A stretch of 64,000 bases of DNA from Acinetobacter rongchengensis. Lineage in GTDB: Bacteria > Pseudomonadota > Gammaproteobacteria > Pseudomonadales > Moraxellaceae. Made by a program: the position numbers and the translations under genes. The notes beneath the pieces were generated by a model. The model worked only from the letters and a program-made list of their open reading frames with translations, was not told the origin of the DNA and made no database searches. The stretch lies in assembly GCF_003611475.1 (NCBI RefSeq), contig NZ_RAXT01000002.1:62001-126000 (forward strand), in the 5' to 3' direction. Below are positions 1-9,101 of the stretch, piece after piece. Numbering within the stretch: position 1 is the stretch's first letter; each line of letters opens with the position of its first letter.

Positions 1-1335
1 TTTATCAAACAGCGAACTTTTTTCTGGTTGGGTACTTAATACATCAATCTCGTAATGATAGTCGCAATATTCCACATCACCAAAACGAGTATTGAGCTTG
101 GTTTTTGCCAAGTCTTGGCATTGCTGTTCAGTCAATATTTTTTCTACATCTTCTGATTCATCATCTACATCACCATTATCATATTCATCGTCTGCTTCCG
201 CACTTTCTTCTTCATCTTCATATTGATCTGCTTGCGCAATCTCAGTCGCAGTATTTGCATAATCTATAGCGTCTTTTTCAGATTCTTCTGGTTGAGTGTC
301 ATTCTCTTTATGAATGGCATAAGCTGTTTTATTGACAGCATCATAAAGCTTATACATGGCATCAGAAGCCTCTTCTGCACTATTTACATGCGTATCTTCA
401 GCAGTGCTTTCATTTAAAGGTTTCTTGGCACCTGTTTCATATTCCCCAGAAATTTTTTCCAATGTCGAAGGATTCAATCCCAATACTGAATTTACAAAAT
501 ATTCACGATTGATTGATGAATACAAATTGGCTTGTAAAAGTAATTCTTCCAATGAGGTATTTAAACGAATTTTCTCAACACCGCCGAGTTGTTTTTCAGC
601 CGCTCCTAGCTTAAGCGTTTCAATTTGCTCAGTTGGCGATAAAATATAAGATGTCGCACCAGACTGTTTTAAAAATTCGACAAAAGCTTTGGTATCGACT
701 CTCGAAATTTCATTCTTAAATTTTGAAAAATCATAATAGGCATATTTATGCTGATCTTCTGGACGAGCTAAATATGGAATGAGCGAGAAAATTTGCGCAT
801 AAAACTTATATTCATTGAAATCGATCACTGTGGGAATACGCATTTCAACAGATAAATTAGGCTTTTTATATATGGTTTCTATATTAAAAGAGGCCATTTT
901 CTGACGATAATTCACCGTCCCATCATACTGAATTTGCATATCATTTAAGATACTTTGTACGACGTCAGCACCCATACCCACAAAGCTATTAAAGTTACTC
1001 GAATTTTGTTGAGCGAGCGTCTGATATAACTCTTTTTTCTGAACAGGCGTCAATTGAATTTTTTGCTGTTTTAAATATTGTTCCAACTTTTTTTCAACCG
1101 TTGGATCAAGTTGAGGTGTAGCAGCATCTTTCGAATTACGCTGCTCTTGATGGGTTTTATTCAATTGAACTCGAACTTGCCCACGATAATCAAAACTTGG
1201 GTATTCATATAACGCATTTATACCTTGTACGGCACGCTGAGCAACATCCTGATTTGTATTATTTTTTACAACATGAGTAGAACAAGCAGATAAACTCAAC
1301 CCCAAAAGACATAAACTTAATTTTGATAATTGCAT
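1..1335 (-). CDS. Outer-membrane-type lipoprotein, unknown function (3' end outside window)
   Basis: The frame is open from an ATG at 1335 down to base 1, at least 445 codons, so the C-terminus lies outside the window. The N-terminus is a lipoprotein signal: a short basic start, a hydrophobic core and the lipobox LSAC with Cys18 as the predicted lipidated residue. The body is Gln/Lys-rich and predicted soluble. Around residues 350-400 there is a strongly acidic Glu/Asp stretch that looks like a disordered linker, followed by a segment with two cysteines. No catalytic motif or named family was recognised. It is divergent from the acyl-CoA dehydrogenase gene with about 235 bp between the two starts. 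The lipoprotein assignment is direct from sequence; the role is unknown. Confidence 0.8.
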   Translation of the reverse strand, partial: MQLSKLSLCLLGLSLSACSTHVVKNNTNQDVAQRAVQGINALYEYPSFDYRGQVRVQLNKTHQEQRNSKDAATPQLDPTVEKKLEQYLKQQKIQLTPVQKKELYQTLAQQNSSNFNSFVGMGADVVQSILNDMQIQYDGTVNYRQKMASFNIETIYKKPNLSVEMRIPTVIDFNEYKFYAQIFSLIPYLARPEDQHKYAYYDFSKFKNEISRVDTKAFVEFLKQSGATSYILSPTEQIETLKLGAAEKQLGGVEKIRLNTSLEELLLQANLYSSINREYFVNSVLGLNPSTLEKISGEYETGAKKPLNESTAEDTHVNSAEEASDAMYKLYDAVNKTAYAIHKENDTQPEESEKDAIDYANTATEIAQADQYEDEEESAEADDEYDNGDVDDESEDVEKILTEQQCQDLAKTKLNTRFGDVEYCDYHYEIDVLSTQPEKSSLFDK

Positions 1336-1570
1336 AAGATTACTTTTCACCCTAATATTTATAATGACAATATAAAATGAATATAAAACATTTAAAACAA
1401 ACTCCCAACATTATCAAAAAATAAGCAAACTTACCTGTATCTTTTCTTACAAATTAGCCTTTCTGACAATTTTTTTAGAATGTCTTATCAATGTATTCTG
1501 AGTTTGATTATGAATAATGAAATCATCGATCGAAAAATCAAAAAATATTTCTAAATTAGGATTAAACCTC

Positions 1571-3394
1571 ATGCCAGCATATAAAGCTCCCATCCGAGAT
1601 ATTCGTTTTTTAATGAACGAAGTTTTTGACTATCCTGCACATTATAAAACATTATCTATTGGCGAAAATGCCGATGCAGATACAGTGGATATGATTATCG
1701 AAAGTGCAGCAGATTTTTGTGAAAATGTGCTTTCTCCTTTGAACCAATCAGGTGATCAGGAAGGTTGTCATTTTAAAGATGGCGAAGTGACTACACCTAA
1801 AGGTTTTAAAGAAGCTTATGACCAGTTCATTCAAGGTGGATGGCAAGGTCTTTCTTACCCAGAAGAGTTTGGTGGTCAAGGCTTACCAATGTCTTTAAAT
1901 TTGGTGAAGTCTGAAATGATGGGGACTGCAAACTGGTCTTTCACCATGTATCCTGGTTTAAGTATGGGTTGTATGAACACCATCATGCAGTTTGGTACAG
2001 ACGAGCAAAAAAATACTTATATGCCTCACCTGACTGCGGGTACTTGGTCAGGCACCATGTGTTTAACTGAACCACAATGTGGTACAGACTTAGGTCAAGT
2101 TAAAACTAAGGCAGAACCAAAACAAGATGGTACCTATGCAATCACAGGGACTAAAATCTTTATCTCTGCGGGTGAGCATGACTTAACTGAAAACATCATT
2201 CACATCGTACTTGCTCGTCTTCCAGATGCACCTGCAGGTACCCGTGGTATTTCTTTATTCATCGTTCCTAAGTTCATTCCAACTGCAGATGGCGGTGTCG
2301 GTGAACGTAACCCTGTAACTTGTGGTTCGATCGAACACAAAATGGGGATCCATGCCAATGCAACTGCAGTACTCAACTTTGACGCTGCAACAGGTTACCT
2401 CATCGGTGAAGTGAATAAAGGCTTACACGCAATGTTCACATTTATGAACACTGCACGTATTGGTACTGCTGTTCAAGGTCTTGCACATGCTGAATTGTCA
2501 TTCCAAGGTGCCTTACCTTATGCAAAAGAGCGTATGTCTATGCGTGCGCTTTCTGGTAAGAAAGATCCAGAGCGTGTTGCAGATGCGATCATTCATCACG
2601 CAGATGTCCGTCGTATGTTATTGACTCAAAAAGCGATTGCTGAAGGCGGTCGTTCAATGATTTATCATGCTGCTCAACTTGCAGACAAAATGGCTGATGC
2701 ACTTGCTCAAGGCGACCAAGCTAAATTTGATGAATATGATGACAAATTAGGTTTCTATACACCAATCCTCAAAGGTTTCTTAACTGAAATGGGCTTGGAA
2801 GCTGCCAATAATGGTATGCAGGTCTTTGGTGGTCATGGCTATATCAAAGAACATGGTATGGAACAAATCGCACGTGATGCTCGTATTTCAACCTTGTACG
2901 AAGGTACAACTGGCGTACAAGCATTGGATTTAATTGGTCGTAAAGTTTTACTATCTTCTAAAGGTAAAGTAGTTCGTGAATACACGGCTGAAATCTTGAG
3001 ATTCTGTGGTCAGCATGCACGTAACAAGTATATGCGTCGTTTTGCATGGGATCTTACTAAAATCTGTGCACAGTGGAATGCGTTAACTGTTCGTATCATG
3101 CTTGCAGCACGTAAAGACCGTGACATCGTTTCTTCTGCTTCTGTAGATTTCTTGATGTTCTCTGGTTATGCAATGATGGCGTATTACTGGGCTCAACAAG
3201 CGGCTGTAGCATCAGAAAAACTTGCTTCTGGTGAAGGTGCTGAAGTTCCTGAGTTCTATAAAGCTAAAATCAAAGTTGCTGATTTCTACTTTGAACAATT
3301 ATTGCCTCGTTCACAAGGTCATGCTGAATCTATGGTAAATCCATCGAAAACCATGATGTCTTTAGAAGCAGATCATTTTAGCTTTGACTACTAA
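1571..3394 (+). CDS. Acyl-CoA dehydrogenase (FadE5/DmdC-like, extended C-terminal domain)
   Basis: Flavoenzyme of about 607 residues catalysing alpha,beta-dehydrogenation of an acyl-CoA and passing electrons to ETF; the ETF:quinone oxidoreductase is at 19703. It has the N-terminal, middle (LTEPQCGTDLG, residues 165-175) and C-terminal acyl-CoA dehydrogenase domains plus the extra C-terminal domain of the 600-residue subgroup. The helix ending LYEGTTG carries the likely catalytic Glu444. An ATG at 1517 is in frame, but the start at 1571 has a TAGGA ribosome site 9 nt upstream and gives the MPAYKAP N-terminus usual for this family. Acyl chain specificity cannot be read from sequence. It is followed by its own terminator. 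Confidence 0.93.
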   Translation: MPAYKAPIRDIRFLMNEVFDYPAHYKTLSIGENADADTVDMIIESAADFCENVLSPLNQSGDQEGCHFKDGEVTTPKGFKEAYDQFIQGGWQGLSYPEEFGGQGLPMSLNLVKSEMMGTANWSFTMYPGLSMGCMNTIMQFGTDEQKNTYMPHLTAGTWSGTMCLTEPQCGTDLGQVKTKAEPKQDGTYAITGTKIFISAGEHDLTENIIHIVLARLPDAPAGTRGISLFIVPKFIPTADGGVGERNPVTCGSIEHKMGIHANATAVLNFDAATGYLIGEVNKGLHAMFTFMNTARIGTAVQGLAHAELSFQGALPYAKERMSMRALSGKKDPERVADAIIHHADVRRMLLTQKAIAEGGRSMIYHAAQLADKMADALAQGDQAKFDEYDDKLGFYTPILKGFLTEMGLEAANNGMQVFGGHGYIKEHGMEQIARDARISTLYEGTTGVQALDLIGRKVLLSSKGKVVREYTAEILRFCGQHARNKYMRRFAWDLTKICAQWNALTVRIMLAARKDRDIVSSASVDFLMFSGYAMMAYYWAQQAAVASEKLASGEGAEVPEFYKAKIKVADFYFEQLLPRSQGHAESMVNPSKTMMSLEADHFSFDY

Positions 3395-3420
3395 TAAGTA
3401 TTAAACTTTTGATGTGATGA

Positions 3421-3446
3421 AAGAGCGCTTAGGCGCTCTTTTTGTT
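3421..3446 (+). terminator. Rho-independent terminator of the acyl-CoA dehydrogenase gene
   Basis: A perfect 9-bp stem (AAAGAGCGC / GCGCTCTTT) with loop TTAG runs into a T tract, about 25 bp after the stop codon. Confidence 0.9.
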
Positions 3447-3626
3447 TGGTTTTAATTTTTTTGAGTAGAAAAACTGAGGAAGATATATCAATATTGCTTT
3501 ATAAAAATGACGACTTTAAATTTTATTGACCACTTTTTAAAGCCCTAGACCCTACAAAAATACTGCAAGACAAATCACAAATAGCTCATGCAATTCACGA
3601 TTACATTTCCCTCAATACTCTCAATA

Positions 3627-4781
3627 CTAAATAAACGCTTCTAATACTGAATTTAGAAATACATGCCCTTGCTCAGTACATGCCAAACGATTTTGATCAT
3701 CGACCATCAGCTTACGTGCACGCAATGCATTCAAAGCTTGATCCAAAGTACTAAGCTCTAAACCTGTCCGTTGTTGATAAATATCAGCGTGTACACCCTC
3801 ATTTAAACGCAAAGCATTCATCATAAATTCAAAAGGCATCTCATCATTTTCAATCCGATGATACTGCACATGCTCAGCGGGAACCTTGGCTAAATAATCT
3901 TTCGGTAAGCGTGTTTTTTGGAACCGATAAACACCATCTGGCTGCGTTACCTTGCCATGTGCCCCTGCCCCAATCGCCAAATAATCACCAAATTGCCAAT
4001 AATTTAAATTATGTGCAGATGGTTTTTCTTTACGCCATGCAGACACTTCATAATTGATAAAACCGTTGGCTTGTAAATAAGCTTCACCTTGTTCTTGAAT
4101 CGTTTCAAGTACGTCATCAACAGGTAAAATTGGTTGAGTGCGGAAAAATACTGTGTTCGGTTCAATGGTCAATTGATACCACGAGATATGCGTAGCGCCA
4201 TTTTCCACAGCCAATTTTAAATCCAATAAAGCTTGCTCTAAAGTCTGTTCAGGCAGCCCATGCATCAAGTCAACATTAATCCGCTGAAAGCCTGCTTCTT
4301 TGGCAAGTTGAATCGCAGAAATCGCATCATTATTTGAATGAATACGTCCTAATTTTTGTAAATGATTTGTATTAAAACTTTGTACGCCTATCGATAAGCG
4401 ATTTATTCCTGCATTTAAATAACCTGCGAATGGATCATGTTCAACTGTTCCAGGATTGGCCTCTAAAGTAATCTCACAACCCTCTTCAAAAGCTAAAAGG
4501 CTTTTTAACTGGGTAAATAACCATTCATAACCTTGAGCAGAGATCAGCGAAGGGGTTCCTCCTCCAATAAAAACACTATGAATTTTACGACCTTGCGCAA
4601 AATCAATTTGAGTTTTAAAGTCTTCAACCAAAGCCTGTAAATATTCTTGCTCTAAATCTAGTGATAATTTTCCATCAGGTACGGCATGTGAGTTAAAGTC
4701 ACAATAAGGGCATTTGCGCACGCACCAAGGCATGTGAATATAGAGAGACAAAGGAACGTCGTGAGGATTTAAATCAGCCAA
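3627..4781 (-). CDS. hemW: HemW, radical SAM haem chaperone
   Basis: Radical SAM protein of 384 residues, formerly annotated as oxygen-independent coproporphyrinogen oxidase-like. HemW binds haem and delivers it to membrane haem proteins. The 4Fe-4S motif is PWCVRKCPYCDF with Cys20, Cys24 and Cys27, followed by the SAM-binding GGGTPS motif; the CxxxCxxC-DF form with the next residue not Cys separates HemW from true HemN. The C-terminal HemN_C domain (winged-helix-like, EGVHADIYQQRTG) is present. Translation appears to begin at a TTG codon at 4781, because no ATG precedes the conserved LSLYIHMPWC block. It stands alone on its strand, convergent with the upstream dehydrogenase. Confidence 0.93.
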   Translation of the reverse strand: MADLNPHDVPLSLYIHMPWCVRKCPYCDFNSHAVPDGKLSLDLEQEYLQALVEDFKTQIDFAQGRKIHSVFIGGGTPSLISAQGYEWLFTQLKSLLAFEEGCEITLEANPGTVEHDPFAGYLNAGINRLSIGVQSFNTNHLQKLGRIHSNNDAISAIQLAKEAGFQRINVDLMHGLPEQTLEQALLDLKLAVENGATHISWYQLTIEPNTVFFRTQPILPVDDVLETIQEQGEAYLQANGFINYEVSAWRKEKPSAHNLNYWQFGDYLAIGAGAHGKVTQPDGVYRFQKTRLPKDYLAKVPAEHVQYHRIENDEMPFEFMMNALRLNEGVHADIYQQRTGLELSTLDQALNALRARKLMVDDQNRLACTEQGHVFLNSVLEAFI

Positions 4782-4895
4782 GGAACAAGCTCAAAGCAAT
4801 GAGGAAGAATAAACGATTTTAACATGAGTTGAAGCTGAGCATACGAACAAGCCATCAATTTACTTTAGAGTAGATTACTAAGGTGGAAAATTAAG

Positions 4896-5366
4896 GTGAA
4901 TAAAATGATAAAACTGTCGAGCCAACTGTTACTGCTTTTACCTTTGGCTTTGGGAATTGGTATTGCCATGACTTTTCAAACTGCAATCAATGCGCAATTA
5001 CGTGAATATCTTCACTCTCCCTTACAAGCTGCCCTTTTATCCTTTTTAGTTGGTACAATAGTGCTCGCCGTATTTGTGTTTTTTCAATCTCAGCCTAAAC
5101 CATCACTTACGCAGTTCGCCCAAATTCCATGGTATTTATGGCTAGGTGGCTGTTTGGGCGTCTATGCGATTAGTATCAGCATTTACGCTGCACCAAAACT
5201 TGGATTTTTAACACTGTCTGGGTTAATTATCTTTGGTCAAATTTCCATGTCAATGGTGATGGATCAGTTTGGATTATTAGGCGTAGAAAAAACACCAATC
5301 AACTGGCAACGCCTTTTCGGTAGCGTGGTGATTTTTTTTGGTGTGCTTCTCACTCTACAACGCTAA
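4896..5366 (+). CDS. DMT-superfamily small permease (DUF606/YdcZ family)
   Basis: A 156-residue integral membrane protein with four or five hydrophobic helices and the half-length architecture of the YdcZ/DUF606 branch of drug/metabolite transporters. The N-terminal helix motif with TFQTAINAQLR matches the family pattern of a first helix followed by an N-x-x-L region. Such half-size carriers are thought to dimerise; the substrate is unknown. The start shown is GTG; an ATG three codons later (4905) is equally possible because AAGGTG sequences precede both. It lies 39 bp upstream of the MATE pump gene in the same direction, so the two may be cotranscribed. Confidence 0.8.
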   Translation: MNKMIKLSSQLLLLLPLALGIGIAMTFQTAINAQLREYLHSPLQAALLSFLVGTIVLAVFVFFQSQPKPSLTQFAQIPWYLWLGGCLGVYAISISIYAAPKLGFLTLSGLIIFGQISMSMVMDQFGLLGVEKTPINWQRLFGSVVIFFGVLLTLQR

Positions 5367-5405
5367 CCATTTTTTATCTAAGCACATTTAAAACGAGTAA
5401 ATTTT

Positions 5406-6758
5406 GTGTCGAATACTGCTGTCACAACTACCCGCTTTGAATTAAAGCAACTCTTTCATTTGATGTTCCCGATCCTGATTACACAATTTGCTGCAGCGGG
5501 TTTCGGATTAATTGATACCATCATGGCAGGCCACATGTCCGCAGAAGACTTGGCTGCAATTGCTGTTGGTGTAGGTTTATGGATCCCAGTGTTACTCCTT
5601 TTTAGTGGCATTATGATTGCAACCACACCTTTGGTTGCCGAAGCGAACGGCGCACGTAGCCCTGAAAAAATTCCGTCTATCGTTCGCCAGTCTTTATGGG
5701 TCGCGTTATTGCTTGGCATTATCGCCATGCTTATTTTACAAACTATGCCGTTGCTGTTGCCTTTACTGGGTGTACCTGAGTCTTTATTGCCTAAAGCCAG
5801 TTTATTTCTACATGCCATTGCTTTTGGTATGCCTGCGTACACGATGTATTCAACCTTACGTGGCTATTCCGAGGCTTTAGGCTATCCTCGCCCAATTACA
5901 CTGATTAGCTTATTGGCACTGCTTGTACAAATTCCTCTGAATTTTATTTTCATGTATGGTCTAGGGCCAATTCCACACTTGGGTAGTGCTGGCTGTGGGT
6001 TTGCAACAGCAATTTTGCAATGGATCATGTTCCTCACCCTGAGTTTATATATCTTCAAAGCCAAACGTTATCAAGCGACTCAACCTTTAAAGGTTTTTGA
6101 GAAGATGGACAGCGCATTAATCAAACGGATTCTAAAACTTGGACTTCCAATTGGTTTGGCTATTTTCTTTGAAGTGAGTATTTTTAGCACGGGTGCAATC
6201 ATTCTCAGCCCGCTTGGTGAGGTAACGGTTGCTGCGCACCAAATTGCAATTTCCGTAACATCGCAATTATTTATGATTCCGATGTCTTTGGCACTTGCAC
6301 TGACCATTCGCACAGGAACCTATTATGGTGAAAAGAATTGGATTGCAATGCGTAAAGTGCAAAAAATTGGACTGATCACGGGGACATTATTTGCACTGGT
6401 CACCATGCTATTGATGTGGTTATTACGTCCATTGATCGTATCTGCATACACCAGTGATTACGATGTTTCACAAGTTGCAATCTATCTGATTTTATTTGCG
6501 ATTGCCTACCAACTGATGGATGCATGGCAAGTCAGTGCTGCAGGATGCTTACGGGGTATGCAAGACACCAAAGGCCCAATGTGGATCACCATGATTGCGT
6601 ATTGGGTCATCGCTTTCCCTGTCGGGATTTATCTTGCACGTTATACAGACATGGGCGCAGCAGGTGTTTGGGTCGGTTTAATTGTAGGATTAAGTATTGC
6701 CTGCGTTTTATTGCTGATACGTTTATATATGAATAATAAGCGCTTGAGTCAGGCTTAA
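5406..6758 (+). CDS. abeM: MATE-family multidrug efflux transporter, AbeM-like
   Basis: A 450-residue inner membrane protein with 12 predicted helices forming two MatE domains (about residues 15-175 and 240-400). It closely matches the remembered AbeM sequence of Acinetobacter: the ELKQLFHLM start, LITQFAAAGFGLIDTIMAGH, the VSAAGCLRGMQDT segment near helix 10 and the RLSQ tail. AbeM/NorM pumps use a proton or sodium gradient to export cationic dyes, fluoroquinolones and similar compounds. Translation starts at GTG (5406). Substrate range in this organism is inferred from family only. A strong terminator follows. Confidence 0.93.
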   Translation: MSNTAVTTTRFELKQLFHLMFPILITQFAAAGFGLIDTIMAGHMSAEDLAAIAVGVGLWIPVLLLFSGIMIATTPLVAEANGARSPEKIPSIVRQSLWVALLLGIIAMLILQTMPLLLPLLGVPESLLPKASLFLHAIAFGMPAYTMYSTLRGYSEALGYPRPITLISLLALLVQIPLNFIFMYGLGPIPHLGSAGCGFATAILQWIMFLTLSLYIFKAKRYQATQPLKVFEKMDSALIKRILKLGLPIGLAIFFEVSIFSTGAIILSPLGEVTVAAHQIAISVTSQLFMIPMSLALALTIRTGTYYGEKNWIAMRKVQKIGLITGTLFALVTMLLMWLLRPLIVSAYTSDYDVSQVAIYLILFAIAYQLMDAWQVSAAGCLRGMQDTKGPMWITMIAYWVIAFPVGIYLARYTDMGAAGVWVGLIVGLSIACVLLLIRLYMNNKRLSQA

Positions 6759-6770
6759 TCTGTAATATTC

Positions 6771-6805
6771 AAAAATAATGCTGTTGATGACAGCATTATT
6801 TTTTC
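6771..6805 (+). terminator. Rho-independent terminator after abeM
   Basis: A perfect 14-bp stem (AAAAATAATGCTGT / ACAGCATTATTTTT) with a 5-nt loop lies 12 bp after the abeM stop. The A/T ends may also let it act on the opposite strand. Confidence 0.9.
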
Positions 6806-6883
6806 AGTATGTGAATCTATCACCTGTACATTTATAGAATACTTCTTAAATACTTTGATATTGCTGAGTTTACAAATACACCG

Positions 6884-7105
6884 CTAATTTTTCTCAAATT
6901 GAAGTTGATAAGCACGCTGAAACTGTTCTGATAATTCCGACTCTTCAACAGCCTCTTTGACAATCGCTTGCCCGACGATTACATCTGTTCCATTAAATGT
7001 CATGGTTGGTCCGCCGTACAAAGCATAGCCTTCATTTAAAGCTTTACTCACTCTTGCACAAAAATGTACATCATCTTTACCTGTTAAATAACGATAAACT
7101 TTCAT
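6884..7105 (-). CDS. DUF1737 domain protein
   Basis: The encoded 73-residue protein matches the DUF1737 pattern: YRYLTGKDDVHFCARVSKAL, then YALYGGPTMTFNG and GQAIVKE. The function of this family is not known; members are small soluble proteins. The frame stays open upstream to a TTG at 7225 that would add a hydrophobic 40-residue segment, but there is no ATG near that end, no ribosome site is visible for either start, and family members begin at the MKVYRYLTG position. I therefore chose 7105 and regard the longer membrane-anchored form as possible but unlikely. It is divergent from the ABC1 kinase gene. Confidence 0.75.
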   Translation of the reverse strand: MKVYRYLTGKDDVHFCARVSKALNEGYALYGGPTMTFNGTDVIVGQAIVKEAVEESELSEQFQRAYQLQFEKN

Positions 7106-7305
7106 AAAAACAAACAAATTAAGATATTTGACGTATTCTAAATCAAAATGATGCCAATCAATGAATAAAAGCCCAGTCAAAACTAACACCATAACAATAG
7201 CCAAACAGAAACAAACATTTAACAATTTAAAGTAGGCAGTTTAAGAATTGTCGCCTATGATCAAAATCAATCACATGCATGATCCAAATAAAAGGATGCT
7301 CACGA

Positions 7306-8604
7306 ATGTCTAAAAATACCAGTACACCCGGTCGCCGCTTTATGAAGCTTGCCAGTATGACAGCAAGTATTGCGACAAAAACGGTATCTAATTCAATTCG
7401 TAACTTTAATGCAGATGAAGAACAGAAAAATGAAGCACGTAGCAAACTCTTTCAAGATATTGGTGTTCAAATTGCCGACACTTTAGGTGAAATGAAAGGC
7501 GCTGTGATGAAAGTTGGGCAAATTGCATCACAGTACAAAGATATTTTCCCACCAGAAGTCGCCCGAGCAATTGCAAAACTACAACGCCAAGCACCTGCAA
7601 TGCCTTTTGCAGAGATCAAACAGCAAGTAGAAAAAGAACTGGGCAAACCACTAGAACAAATTTTTAGACATTTTGATGAACAACCTTTTGCTGCTGCTTC
7701 GATTGGACAAGTACATCAGGCAACTTTACCGAATGGCACAGCAGTTGTGGTTAAAGTCCAATATCCGGGTGTCGACGAAGCTTGTGAAAGTGACCTCAAA
7801 CAAGTTCGTTTAGCTTTACGTCTCATGGGCGTCTTAAAAGTAGATAAAAAACTTCAAGATCGATTGTTTAAAGAAATCCAAGACAGCTTACATGAAGAAC
7901 TCAATTACGAAATTGAGGCGCAGAATTTACAAGTATTTAAAACTTTCCATCAAGCTTTAGATAGCAAAATTATTATTCCAAAAGTCTACACAGAATATTC
8001 AAGTCGTCGGATTTTAACGCTCAGCCTTGAAAAAGGTGAAAGCATTGAAACTGCAAGCACGTGGGATCTAGCTGTACGCAATGATATCGGTCGTCGACTG
8101 ATTCGAGCTTTAGGGCAAGAAATCTTTTTCTTGAAGCGTTTTCATTGTGATCCTCATCCAGGCAATTTCGCATTCCGTGAGGATGGCAGCGTAATCATTT
8201 ATGACTTTGGCGGAGTGAAAACTTTATCCAATGACATTATTAGCCACTTTAAAAGTTTAGTTCGTGCTGCACGTCAGCAAGATATCGTAACGATTGAAAA
8301 TCATCTGACAGATTTAGATGCACTTGCAGAAAAAAATAAGTTCCCAGAAGAGCTTTATAAGGACTGGCTCGAAATTTTATTACGTCCACTAACCACTCAC
8401 TATGATTTTGCTGAAAATTCGGCACACCATGACGGCATGAAATTGGTGAAAAAATCACTTAAATATTGGGACGTATTTAAACCTTCTCCAGATACTCTAA
8501 TGGTTAATCGAACCATTTCAGGACAATATTGGAACCTAATTCATTTAAAAGTGAGTGACAATTTAAACGATCTATTTGAAGAACTCGTTCCATCTATTGA
8601 TTAG
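7306..8604 (+). CDS. ABC1/AarF-family atypical kinase (orphan, distinct from UbiB)
   Basis: A 432-residue protein of the ABC1/UbiB kinase-like family. Visible are the KxGQ motif (KVGQ, 69-72), the Ala-rich loop AAASIGQVH (129-137), the VAIK-type Lys150, the catalytic-loop-like HCDPHPGNF (280-288) and the metal-binding DFGG (300-303). These proteins bind ATP and in the UbiB branch act in coenzyme Q biosynthesis. Unlike the canonical ubiB at 55809 it lacks the C-terminal membrane helices and stands alone. The ATG at 7306 is preferred over one at 7279 because AAGGATG lies just upstream and it gives the conserved MSKNT start. The physiological substrate is unknown. Confidence 0.88.
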   Translation: MSKNTSTPGRRFMKLASMTASIATKTVSNSIRNFNADEEQKNEARSKLFQDIGVQIADTLGEMKGAVMKVGQIASQYKDIFPPEVARAIAKLQRQAPAMPFAEIKQQVEKELGKPLEQIFRHFDEQPFAAASIGQVHQATLPNGTAVVVKVQYPGVDEACESDLKQVRLALRLMGVLKVDKKLQDRLFKEIQDSLHEELNYEIEAQNLQVFKTFHQALDSKIIIPKVYTEYSSRRILTLSLEKGESIETASTWDLAVRNDIGRRLIRALGQEIFFLKRFHCDPHPGNFAFREDGSVIIYDFGGVKTLSNDIISHFKSLVRAARQQDIVTIENHLTDLDALAEKNKFPEELYKDWLEILLRPLTTHYDFAENSAHHDGMKLVKKSLKYWDVFKPSPDTLMVNRTISGQYWNLIHLKVSDNLNDLFEELVPSID

Positions 8605-8681
8605 CAATACTTATTCAGAGAGTTGTTGAGAAAATTTTTTGATCATTCAACATGCCCTTTAAAGATATTGAAAATGTCGAT

Positions 8682-8710
8682 TTGACATGAGTACGCTCTA
8701 AATGTAATAT
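8682..8710 (+). promoter_or_regulatory. Sigma-70 promoter of rpmE2
   Basis: A perfect -35 TTGACA (8682-8687) is separated by exactly 17 bp from a -10 TAATAT (8705-8710). Transcription would begin near 8717, about 25 nt before the L31B start codon. Confidence 0.85.
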
Positions 8711-8723
8711 TATAACATTACAT
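8702..8723. promoter_or_regulatory. Zur-like operator overlapping the rpmE2 -10 box
   Basis: A 22-bp imperfect palindrome centred at 8712/8713, with half sites ATGTAATATTA and TAACATTACAT, matches at 10 of 11 positions. Shape and sequence resemble the gammaproteobacterial Zur box (AATGTTATA-type half sites). It covers the -10 element, as expected for a repressor site. Zur control of zinc-free L31 paralogues is well established in other bacteria; here it is inferred. Confidence 0.75.
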
Positions 8724-8742
8724 AATTATTTAGGAATATGAA

Positions 8743-8991
8743 ATGAGAGCAAATATCCATCCTCAATATCAGGAAGTTTTATTCCACGATACCAATGCAG
8801 ATGCTTACTTCCTTATTGGTAGTACCATACAGACCAAACAAACTAAAGAATACCAAGGGAAAACATACCCCTATGTAACACTTGATATATCAAGTGCATC
8901 ACATCCTTTTTACACAGGTGAAGTTCGCCAAGCCAGTAATGAAGGACGTGTGGCAAGCTTTAATAAACGTTTTGCTCGTTTTAAACGTTAA
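8743..8991 (+). CDS. rpmE2: 50S ribosomal protein L31 type B (zinc-independent paralogue)
   Basis: An 82-residue ribosomal protein beginning [16 protein letters not shown] and containing the [10 protein letters not shown] and RFARFKR signatures of type B L31. It lacks the CxxC zinc ligands of type A L31, so it can replace that protein on the ribosome under zinc limitation and free the bound zinc. The palindrome over its promoter supports zinc-responsive repression. It is a single-gene unit ended by a strong terminator. A zinc-binding rpmE copy is expected elsewhere in the genome but is not in this window. Confidence 0.95.
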   Translation: MRANIHPQYQEVLFHDTNADAYFLIGSTIQTKQTKEYQGKTYPYVTLDISSASHPFYTGEVRQASNEGRVASFNKRFARFKR

Positions 8992-9045
8992 TCAAAGATT
9001 GTTAATCTTGATTTAAGCATGTACTTTTATATTTGAACTGTATTT

Positions 9046-9087
9046 GAAGTCTAAGCAATATCCTCCTCTTGCTTAGACTTCTTTTTT
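9046..9087 (+). terminator. Rho-independent terminator of rpmE2
   Basis: A perfect 13-bp stem GAAGTCTAAGCAA / TTGCTTAGACTTC with a 10-nt loop is followed by TTTTTT. Confidence 0.93.
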
Positions 9088-9101
9088 ATGCAAAAGCTTT
9101 A

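Noticed and set aside
223..649. Two plus-strand ORFs in the first 650 bp
   Set aside because: They lie opposite the lipoprotein frame that is open across the whole region and has a clear signal peptide.
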